From positions 1 through 64,000 of the IMG/VR virus record IMGVR_UViG_3300008262_000126: 64,000 nt of DNA. One strand, given 5' to 3'. This document shows, one piece after another, positions 21,791 to 33,700 of the stretch. How positions within the stretch are numbered: position 1 is the stretch's first letter; every line of letters begins with the position of its first letter. The notes below the pieces were generated by a model that was not told where the DNA came from, made no database searches, and saw only the letters and a list, made by a program, of their open reading frames with translations. The stretch is from a virus. The position numbers and the translations under genes are program-made.

Positions 21791-24700
21791 ATGTCAGATA
21801 GAATACAACAATTAGTAGGATTAATTCAAACGCTGCTGCTTTTAAAAAGTACTAGTGAAGAGGCTGCTAATGTTTTTGAGAAGGTTATACAAAGTAAGGC
21901 AAACGCGCATGAGGGTGGTTTAGCCGGATATTTAAAAGAAATTACAGCAGACGCTAAAACAGCTACTACAACACTAGCTATATTAGAAAAAGAGATTAAG
22001 GCAGTAAGCGCGCTTCCAGTAAGGGCAGCAGCTGACGAAACTCTTACTTCAGAAGGTACTCGTCCGGCACCCGTAGTTTCGGATGCGGCACGTAAGCGTA
22101 AGGAAGTACAAGATCGGATAGATGACGAACGAAAAGCACTTAGAACAGAGGTGCGTGGTAACAATAGGCCAACAGTTGTAAACGTACATACAGATAGGCT
22201 AAAAAATTATGAACTTTTGCTTGCCCAGCTAGACGAACAAATAGACGAGCGAGAAGACACTCTCAGGGATCTGATCAGACGAACGCAAACTAAAATGAGA
22301 ACGCCGGCAAAAACCTCTCGTTCAAGTTCACCAGTTGCGGATCCTGAGTACGCAGACATGAAATGGGCGCTTACTACACCGGATACTCGTTCCGCTACAA
22401 GTTATGCTGTTACACCGAATCGAGGAGGACGGGTCAGCGTAGCTCAATCGGGCGGAGCAAGGCCTCCCGAAAACGCCTCCGTTTCGGCAATTGTTAAATA
22501 TGTGAATACTCAACTGCGTCACGAAAATCCAGCCGAAACTCGTCCGGAAATTGCCCCGATTGTCGCCGAACTTCAAAAACTTGTAAAAGACCGAGAAGAG
22601 GCAACTGTTCCTGCGGACAAAAATAGAATAAATCAGCAAATTAAGCAAGCATTCAAAAAGATAAATCAATCTTCTGGCACAGTAAGCAACACACAGCGAC
22701 AAACGGCACAAGAATCAATTATTGCCCCAATTATTGAAGCATTGCGGGCAGTAAAATTAGACGACCCTACACTTAATGCGGCAATGTCTCCAGTAGCTAG
22801 CAGTTCTGAAATTGAGTCCGCTCTAACCAGAGCCGTTGAAATGTTGGTAACTAGACTTGAGAATGGTGCAGCAGGAAGAGTAGGAGAAACAGCTTTAAGT
22901 ACTGAAGGTTTTGAGTTTTTACGTCCGGCGGCTTTTGATCAGTTGCTGAAAAGATTGAAAACGGTAGTTGCAGAAGCAACGACTCGACCGGTAATACCAA
23001 GAAGCCGAACAGTCGATCCAGGTACTGCAGAAGAAGTAGATTCTTCTGCGTTATTTTTGGGAACTGACTTTAGCATACAAAATGCCGGAGAAGATGGTAG
23101 TCCTCAAGTAGTAGACGCTTTACGGAGTAGCCGAGTATTTCCGGGACAGGTAACCAGAATCGGTGCTAACATTTCAAAGTATATTCAATCACTCAAAGCT
23201 TCACTAAATCCTACGCGTCGTTACAGTTCGGAAGCGCAAGGCGTAGACGTTCGTGCCGGTTCCCAAGTAGTAGCCGGAAGCTCAAGCGCCGTTTTCGGTG
23301 GGGGCATGGACGCCGAAGTACAAAAGGCGGTTGACGCGCTCTTTTCAACCGTTATGCAGGACATAGAAGAAGGAAACATAAGGCCCGCTTCGATCGCAGG
23401 GCAGACTGTAGACTTGCCTGAATCTCTTGCAAAAATGGTTGTGGAGGCGATTCAATCTAGTTCAATTTTGTCAGAACACACAACAGCTTTCGGTAGAATG
23501 GCTGGAACTCGGGGACCTAGAGGGGCGATAGTTACTGGAGATCCAGTACGAAAGTTTGTTGCTTTGTTTGCGGGCGATTTAATAAATCAATATACTTCGA
23601 CAGGGGCTGTTTCAGATCAGTCCGCTAGTCGTTTTGTAGAGCAGACAGTTGCTCCGGAACAAGAACAGGAAGTTACGTTGGCAGCAACTCACGCAAAACG
23701 TTTGCGCGAAAGACTTGTTTATCAGAGAGATCAGGCAGATCTCAGTATGGTAACTGCGGCTCCAGCAATGGCTAATCGCTACAGAACTGAGTCGGCAAAG
23801 CTTGGCAAAGAGATACAGTTACTGGATGAGATTCTGGCTGAATCTGAAAATCCAGAAGAGGAAAAAAAGTTAGCGCAAAGACGTGGACAGATAGCACTTC
23901 CGGGCAGTAACACAGCTCCCGCGTTAACGCGAGATCAAGCACTAACTGTTTTATTTAAACAGTCTATTGGATCCATTCCTGCAACACCTGATGCGGTAGC
24001 GCCGATTATAAGCAAAGCTCAGGAAGTTTCTGCGGGACTTGCACAATCGGGACTTACAATTCCAGCAAGACCCTCTTATGGAACTAGTCCCGTACAATCG
24101 TTAGTAGAGTATATGACATCCGGTCAGTCTATGGCACTAGACCGTTATCAAACTACTCCAATTACGCAGCAGTTAGACTCAGCCGGTAAAGTGTCGTCAG
24201 GTCAGCAAAATCGAGAGTTTATCGAAATTATAAGCGATGCTTTTGGTTTATCTCGACAGTCTGCTTCTGCGGGTAATGTCATTACTGGTTTGTATCATGG
24301 AGCACGTGCGACAGACGCCAGCGGTAAAATGCTTGAGGGAGAAGAGCTTGATCAATCGCTTGGCGGTGGCTACAGAACAAAGAAAGGTTTGCAATCAATT
24401 GTTCAAGCATCCGCAGAGATGGGTAGTTATGGTTCCGGCGGTATTCCCTTAATTGAGTACGCTAAGTTAGCAACTTCAACCGACCTTGACGCAGAGGAGC
24501 AGAGTCTATTTCAAGAGGTGCAGGCAAAACTTCCGCATCTGCAAGCAATAGATTCTGATTCACTTAAGCAACTTGCTGAGTTAGACACGTCGATGGATCC
24601 CAAAGAGTTAATTAAACGCGTGTTGACTTTGGCAGCCCCAGCAATAAAAAATCAAATAGTTGCTTCAATTAGGCGACGAGGTGGCGCTGCCGGCATGGGA

Positions 24701-27700
24701 GTTGATGAAGTCACTCAAATGATTTCGGATTACGAAACAGCCGGGGTTGCTCCAGCAGGGTTTCAAGATGAATTTCGCGCTTTAGCGATGTTTGATCCTG
24801 CTAACATAAACACAACCGATGTATCTGCAGCGGTTAACCGATCGCTTTCGTTGTTCAGCAATTTATTAACTGACAACGTGCAGTCAGGCGAAGGTATGCC
24901 TCAGTTTGCAGCCCGAGTTTTAGGAAGACAGGACCGACTAGTTGGTACGGGTCCGGATGTAGCTGCAGCCGTTCCTGATCAAGGAGCGTCTTACAGCTTG
25001 ATGGGCAAGGGTGCAGAAGTTGCAAATCAAGAGTCTGGTCAAGTTGTCGGTGGTACGTATGGTCGCAATGTAGAAAATCAAATAAAAATTCAAGAAGCAA
25101 TGAGTGAGTTTGAGCAGTTAACTGCTGAAATAGAGGAAATGCAGAGAAGGATAGCTTTAGCACCTCACGAAGCTGATAAAGTACTTCCAGTTATCGAGCA
25201 AAAAAACAATCAACTTAAGATTCTTAAACAAAAACTTGATACTTACAAAGCATCAGAACCAGATCCTATTTCTCAAAAATTTGAAGCTCTTTCCACAATT
25301 GCCCAAATGGACAATATTGACCCCGCAACAAGAAGTGCTGCAATTTACGATTTAGGCATTATGCAGGAAATTTTTAATCAAACTGGCCGATACCAGATTG
25401 ACGAATCCCAAGGATACGGAACTGGTACTCAAGAGCAACGCCTTACTAATTTGATGGCTCATAAAGCAAAGTTAGACCGTTTGCAAAAATTGAGAGAAGA
25501 ACGAGCAGCGTTAGAGGCAGAATCACCTGGAGATGGTCCCGCTAAGGCAGTTGAAGCTGTAATTAAAGAATCAGACGTTGATGGAGAAATTGCAGCTGTC
25601 ACAAAAGACATTAGCGACATGAAGTCCGAAGGTACGGGGTCAGAAAAAAAAGTTGATGCTTCACCTTATGCAAATATGAATATGACGGAATTGGAAGATC
25701 TTTATCAGAGATCTTATCAAAAATATGATAGAGCTATGTCTGCTGTACCTGGAATAGAAGAGGCAACCCAGAGATACCACAACTATGAAGGCGAGGATGA
25801 CGAACAAGAATTAGAAATCTTAGTAAAAGCTCTTGAAGGCGCACGGGAAAATAACCCAGAGGTTGCAAAACTGTATCAAGAGCATCAAGCAGTAAGTGAC
25901 GAGTATGAACGCCGTATCAAGGCTAATATCGAAAATAACCGCGCAATACAAGAAAAATTATCTCCTGCTGAAACTTCGGTTATGGCAACTTCAGTGCCAG
26001 GAACAATAGATGAAGAAATAGCAATAGACGAAAACGCCGTACCTTTAAAAATCCCTAGAATAAATCTTACAGAAAGTAAAGATATCACTGATGATGTTAC
26101 GGCTGAGGATAAGTCAGTTTTTGTACACCCGGCTACTGTGGAAGCACAACTTATAGAATCTCCGGCCTTTACGGCATTTTTAGCTGGTAAAGAAAATCAG
26201 ATAATAAGTGGTAATCAAGATCGACTAGCCATCCGTCAAGATGCGGAAACAGGTGCACTTACGGCAGCGGTGGCTGATGGAGCGAGTTCGTCTTGGTTTT
26301 CCGCGAGGTTAGCCAACATGCTAGCAGAAGAGGCTGTTAACTTACCTACAGACGAGCCTTTTACAACCGAATCAATTTTATCGAGAGTTAATAACAGATC
26401 GGCACAAGAACAAGTAGACAAAATTTTAGAATATTTTACTGACGAGGACTATCAAACCCGTTATCAATTGCAACGTATGGGTTTAGAAAAAAATGATAAA
26501 TCGAAAGAAAAATTTAAAAAATTTTTACAACCTTTTGAAGAGGCCGGTACAAGCCCAACTGTCAGAGAACTTATAGCATTTTTACACGGTGAAAAAGCTG
26601 CAAACGACCCTGCCAACATTGGCCAGGTTGCCGGTGCTACGTTTGCCGGTTATCGCAGAACAAGAAGTTCAGAAGGCTACAAGCATGAATTTCTTACTGC
26701 TGGAGATGCTTTAATAGAATCGGCTGATTTAGGTATTGCTAAAGAGACGCTGGGCGAAAATAAAACGAATCCGGACGGAACTCCCTACACAGGACCGCAA
26801 ACTGCAGGGATTATATCAACTGAAAGTGGAATAGCTCACCCAGGAAAAGTTTTGACAATTGAGTCAAAAACTCCGGCACGTGTTTTCTTAGCGTCCGACG
26901 CATATTCACATAGCGGAGAATTCAGCCGACTTGATCCGGAAGTTGATGCTGGAGGTTTTGTTAACTTAGGTGAAAGACTGCTTCTTGACGAGGGGGAGTT
27001 AGGTACTCGGCAAGACGACCGAAGTTTTATAGGCATTACAGGAAGCGAGCAGACGGGTCCTGTAGTAAAGACCGGCGGACTTGCTGAAGAGGGATTTACA
27101 GGATTAGAATTTACCGATCAGTTAGAAGCGTACTTAGCACAAGAAAAACGTAAATTAAGTCAGATAAATCAATTGCTGACCGACAGGCCGGATATAGATA
27201 AAGAGTTAGAAAGAGAACGTCAAGCATTACTTAAATCTGCTGAAGCCGAAGTTGAACAACAAGGACAACTTGCAGAAGAAATAACAAACACACATCGAGC
27301 GATTGCTGATGAATATGACGCGGTTGTTGACAGATTAATGAAAAACAGATACGCCGGTCCCGAAGAAAAAGCTCAAGATAGCGAAAAACATCGAAAACTG
27401 GCGCAAACGCCGGAAATGCAAGAAGTTTTAAAAGCAAGAAGAGAGGCGTTTAAAGCTGAGCAAAAGTACAAGCAGATAGTAGCCGAAAACCCGCCGACAA
27501 GTGCAGAAAAAGCTAAAGTAGTTACAGAAAACAATATTCAGGCATTAACAGAAGAGCTTACAAAAAGAGGAGTAATCTTACCGACTGAGACAACACCAAC
27601 AGCGGAAACTGTGATACCGGTAACTGACGTTACATCGGTTGCTGAAGAACCAAAAAGAATTGCAGATGAGCCTGTTAAAGTCAGTGCCGAAATTAAAGCA

Positions 27701-30700
27701 TCGCCCGAAGAGATTCAAAAAAGAAAAGCAGACCTAGATTTACAAATAGCCGAAGCCGCAAGAGAAGCAGCACAATCACAACAGGTTATAGAGTTAATGC
27801 AAAGACAGGCCCAGGGTTTAGACACGGAAGATAGCGACATTCGTTTTGTTGTTGACAATACAGGCATTCCGGTAAGTTACGAAGATAAGCAGGTAATTGA
27901 CCGAACTTCTTTGCGTCCGCTAGTGCGGACAAAAATGACTGTTGATGACACTGGTGAATCAGGATTTGTTTCTAATTTGAATGTTAGAGATATCGTAGAT
28001 CAAGCAGAAGCAGTCAAGCCAACCGCCGAGTTAATGGACGAAATCGGTAAAATGTCCGATGCCGATCTCGCTGCTGTCAAAATGCCTTCAAAGGTTCTTA
28101 CAGACGAAGAGAAAGAAAAATATCAATACTTAAGACAAGCGTCGAAACAGGCAAAAGAAGAAGCACGTAAAATCTATGAAGCTGACACTCCCCTTGGTGA
28201 AGCAATTCGAAAATATTACAGAATTACCAACGTAGAAGAGCGGGACAGAATGACGCTGGGAGACATAGGAAGCCCGGCAATTCCCGGATTAAAGGAAGCC
28301 GTAGCTGAGTACGAATTACAGCGGGGTATATCACTTGGATCAGACGAGCAAACGGGTAAGCTTGGAAAGGCGAGTGAAGCCACGCCACTACAACTCGCCG
28401 CTCGTTTATTCAGATCGTCTCGTGCAGCAGTCAGAGCGTATGAAACAGAATTTGGAGTAGAGCCTGCGTTTAGTGCGCGCGAGGTAATGGACGAGCTCTT
28501 AGCATCTTCCGCAAGAGCCGAAGTAGATAGCGCTCCAGCTGGATCTGCAGAAACAGCGGTAGCATTGGACAAAACTATTTCAAGCTTTGAAGGGGGAATA
28601 CCTGAAATTAAAGGCTCTACTGATAGAGCACCGAGAAGACCTAGAAGAGCCCCGGCTGATGTAGTTGCAGACGTTGAACAACCTTACACTGAGAATCAGT
28701 TAAAGTATGCTCGAGCACAGGTAAGGGCTTTAGCTGGCAGAACCGACCTCACAGCCGAACAAAAAAGACAATTAAGCGAAGCAAGAAAAAAATTACACAA
28801 TTATGCAATGAAGCGGTTGACGACTAATTTCGGGGACAACAAAGGCGTGATGCAAATTGCAAACGTAGTTGCCGGTTTAACTCCTCCTGATTGGGCAAAA
28901 GATGACGTGCAGAGTGCCCGTGTTTCGGCAATATCACAAGCAATGGCTGACTTAAAACCAGGACAGTTGGCGAAGTTGAAAGACGTCGATCTTAGAGACC
29001 CAGTGCAGATGGATATACTTTCAAAAGATCCGGCGCTGCAGCCAATAATGGCGTTGCTGGCTGATCAGGATATCGATGCCGCGCTTAAGTATAGATCAGG
29101 CACGACGGAATACGATGAGGCAAAAGGACTGCTATCTGCAATTGAAGGGGCAAAGAAACGCTTACCTGTTCCTGAGCCAACGGCTGGCGTACCGACTGAC
29201 GCAAGGCGATTGTTTTTTGACTTAGAAACAAACTTTGCAAAAAAACCTGAAGACCGGTTAATCTTTCAAGCAGCTACAGGCGTTAACGACGGAAAAGTCA
29301 GCGACATGTACGCAGTTCCCTTAGACTCGAGCGCTGAGGAGATAAACAGAATAGCGGTGGACCCCACAATTCCCGATGACGAGAAGAGAAAATTAATTAG
29401 AGAACTCGCTCTTAAACGAGCTGGAAAACCTCCTTTAGTTGAAGGCAGAGCCAGCGGTAACGACGTTAGTTCGGGAGTTATCGATAATCTAGTTAATGCT
29501 GCAATGTCGGGACGTCAAATACTTACTCAAGGCCAAATACGCGGAGATTTACAGAGTCAAATTCTAGCTGCCACTACAGTAGCAGGGCATAACATTGAAA
29601 CCTTTGACTTGCCCACAGTATACGGCGGCGAAATGGCTGTTCCGGATGCAGTAAAAGCAAAAACAGAAGACACATTGCTGATGAGTCGTAACATGTATCC
29701 AGGATCTCACACACTGAGTGATACATATGAGGTGGTTACCGGAGATCCGCTAGTCAACGCTCACGATGCACGCGCAGACACGGAAGCAGTGCAAAGAATA
29801 TTTCCTCAGGTTTCTGATCCAGAGGAACGTGCCAAAATAACAGAAGCATATTTAGCAAAACATGGAATTACAATGGATTCCGCTGTTGGTCAGCTTGTTG
29901 CTACACCTAAGATAGCAGACATTGCAGATACGGAAGAACGAAAGAAAGCATCTAGACAAGTGGCTGAGGCGCACGCTTTCTATCAACCTTTAGCGGACAT
30001 GCAGGACTTTACACGCCGTATCGCAAAAAGCGGCGGTAAAACAATACTGAGGGACGCTGATAAAACAGTGGCTGCTGAACAAGGCTGGTACGATATGAGT
30101 CCAGCTGCGAAAGCTAGTTTATTCGAACGAATGAACAAAATGTTTGTAGGACATACTAAGCTCAAAGGGAAAAAAATAGAAGAACTTGACGACGCAGAGT
30201 TAGGCGAGTTTGTTAAGGAAATAAATGCTACCTACTTAGAACCCAATGCAGATGCGGCAGTAGGTGGGGATTTCGGCGGAATGAAAAGACTGCTGGAGGA
30301 AAAAGTAGGCGGGAAAATGGCGTTCTCTGATTTTCGAACACCAGCTGAACGCCTTGCAGCCATTAAAGGTAGAACAATTGAAGATGTAATGAGCACAGCA
30401 GGTTCTTCGGGTGTTAAAGTTGGTCCTGCCATAAGTAAAGAAACAGTGGGCGATGCAATTGAAGATATATCATTAGCAACTGAAAGACCGACAAAAGTGA
30501 AAACTCCCGGATCTGCACCATCGGTAACTGCAAGTACTTCGGACGGCGGCTCAAAAGAACCCCCAAGAGAACCACCAGTTACTTTCTCAGACGACGCGGA
30601 CTCTGGCGAGCGTGGTGGTCCTGGCGGCGGTATTACTACAATAGCTTCGGCTACTATCGACACGTTGCATGCCGGTGCGGTAGAGATAAACATTCATGGT

Positions 30701-33700
30701 GGTAACGTTACTATAGATGCCAACTTCAGTGCAGGCGCTGCAGAGAAAATGCAAAAATCGTTAGTGTACATATCAAATAAAGATGGTATGAACGTAAACG
30801 GCGATGTCACTAGTGTAGGTACGGGCGGTGGTGGCGGTGGCTATCGACGGGTGTCAGTTGCTGACAGATCTATATTAAATCAACTTGACGCAGCAAAAAA
30901 CCAGATAGCTGGGCAACTTCAAACAGAAACTGACCCAGCAACACGAGAACGGTTGCGCGGTAACCTCAATGAGGTCAGCAGGCAAGCAATTCGCGCCATT
31001 ATTGAGCCTAAGGTAAAAGCAATTGATAGCGAAGGTATGGAACCTTACGTCAACGAACGTTTTTACTACGGGGATGAAACAACAGATTCTAAAGAATCGT
31101 TGACATATTACAATGACGCGGTGGCACAGGCACATCAAGACCTCACTACACAACTTGAAGCTCAACAGGCAATTCCAGAAGGAACTGACGGAAGAGATGA
31201 AGAAATTCAGCGAATACAAAAGCAAATATCGTTAGTTGAGGAACTTATCAATGCGCTTACAGAACTTAATCAAGCAGAGCAGCGTGTAGGTAGTGCAACT
31301 TCAACTAGAGCAATTGTTGATCCTACTGAAGTAAAAAAACCAGCATATCCTACGAATAATAGCGGTTATCGAAAGTTGTCTCCAGAAGATCGTGCTTCAT
31401 TAGCCGTACTCGACGCTACAAAAAATTCAATAAGCGAGCAGCTGAGAACTGAGCAAGATCCAGAAGCCAGGGCAAGATTAAAAGAAACACTAACCGGTGC
31501 GAGCAAAAAAGCAATTGCAGATATTATTAAACCGAAAGCAACAAAGCTACTTGGCTATGGTTTTGTAAATACTGTCGACGCCTTATCAACATCTCCAGAA
31601 GACTCATTAGTTAACTATAGTCAGGCGGCGCAGAGCAAACTTAGCGAATTAAACGGTAGATTGTTTATGATCGAGAGCGAGCGAGAAGATGCTCCGGGTC
31701 GTGAAGAAGCAATCGAGAGAACTAAAAGAGAAATACAGCAAGTCCACGAGCTTATAGACGCTTTGACCGAGCTTAATCAGGCTGAGCAACGAGTTGGTGC
31801 AGCTGGTGCAACACGTAATGCTGAAAGTCCTTACGGACCAAAACCAACTGCAGATCCGCGTGCAGGAGCTAACAAATATAGAAAAGTTTCGTTTGCGGAC
31901 CAGGCTTCTTTTAATGTTCTGGAATCTACAAAAAATGAGGTATCCGCAAGACTGAGAGATGAGACCGATTCAGCAGCACGTGACGCGCTGCGTCAGAGTC
32001 TTGTAAATGCAAGCGAGCGGGCTATTAACGAAGTTATTAAACCTAAAGCGGCGAAGGTATTAAATCCGACGCAGCTTGCGGCGCTTTCGGCTTTGCCAAT
32101 GGGTCCTGAAGAAGCACTAGTCTCTTACAATGAAATGGCCCAGTATAATCTCAATAATCTCTCAACCGAATTGGCTACACAAGAGGCACTGCCTGAAGGT
32201 ACAAGCGGAAGAGATACAGAGATTGAAAGATTAAAAGCAGAAATAGCCGCGGTTGAGGAGCTCATTAATGCACTGACCGAATTAAACGCTATAGAACAAC
32301 GCGTTGGATCGGCAAGTGGTACACGCAATGTAAACAGTCCGTACGGTACTACATCCGGAACTGGTACGGGAACATCAGCAAGTAAATACTACTCAAGAAA
32401 AGCGAAAGAAGACGAGCAGGTATTTCTACAGTTAGCGCGAAACTCATTCGATCAATCAGCGGGGTCTATGGGTATTGCGGGCGGAACAACGGCCGATTCT
32501 CGTAAATTTTTAACAGACCTTACGCGCAGTACTGCAACGACAATGATTAACAGTTCGGGAATACAAGCTCCGGGAATGGCCGCCGATATTGCAGCGATTG
32601 CAGCAACAAGTCCCGAAGTACAGTCAGCTTATGATGATGCAGCTAAAAGTTTAACAGATTTTAGTGGAAAAGTTGGCGGTACAATTACAGACGTCGCTGA
32701 CGACTTATTTACTGTAGTTTCTGGATTAGAGAAGCTGAAAGCGGCGCTTACTCCTATAGCAGCTACCTCTCCTCAAGCAGCAGCAGCTTTGGCGGTTGTT
32801 CAAACTGCTATTGACGAAACAAGTGCGGCTGGAAAAGAACAGCGGGGAACTGCAGGTGTAATTGAAACGGACAATCGAAAGAAAGTTTCGCTTGTCGAAG
32901 AACAAATGCAAGCAGCAGCAAGTAGACCTGGATTTTTTGCCGGCGGCAGACGTGAAAGAGAAATGAGGCAGATACAAGAGGGATACATAAGAGACACCTT
33001 CGGTAAGGAAGGACTAGACGCCCTTATGCACCGAGGTAGAATAAGAGCATACACAGCAACAGGAAAACGTGTCGACATGGCGCAAGCAACTGTACAAGAG
33101 CAGCGAGACACAGTTGAACGATTACAAAAACAAGGTATTAATATTACTGCTGAAGATATGACAGGTATAGCACGAATGTCCGGCAGAGTCGAACAGACAA
33201 AAAGATCTGCACCGATGGGCGATAAGTTATTCTATGCTGCGTCAAAAATTAGAGACACGCAGAGTGTAGTTCAAGCGGCAGTTGATACTGTTACTAGTCT
33301 AGCAAACATACCGCAAATGGCCGGAGGAATGATTCAGCAGTTTGCGAGTAGTGCTACAGGATCTAACAGGGTAATGACAACCGCAAGAGGGTTAGCACTT
33401 GATCCAGAGAATTATACAGCCGCATTAAATGCGGCTGATATGCAGAGAAAGCAATTCGGCGGCTCATTAACTTCAAATCTAGGTCAAGTTACTAGCTTTA
33501 TTCCCTTGTCAAACGCGTACGGTGTAGATATTGGAAAGTCTGTAAAAGTAGCTAGAAAATTAGCCGCGTTTGACCCAGCTCAGGGTATGGAAGGTGCTGG
33601 CATAGCAATCAAAGAATTTCTATCTGGTAACGTTTCGTCTCTCTCACGTCGATTTGAAATTAATCGATCCGCGCTTTCTAAAATTAATACCGGCGATGCA

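Noticed and set aside
22328-22711. Minus-strand open frames of 60-150 codons under the tape measure (also at 28,216-28,572, 30,232-30,693, 30,875-31,225, 33,724-33,954 and others)
   Set aside because: They lie opposite a strongly coding frame, have no ribosome sites in common and show compositions that are shadows of the plus-strand codons.
24289-24330. LYHGARATDAS segment of the tape measure as an ADP-ribosyltransferase motif
   Set aside because: Only a short chance-level resemblance; the remaining conserved residues of that family were not seen around it.
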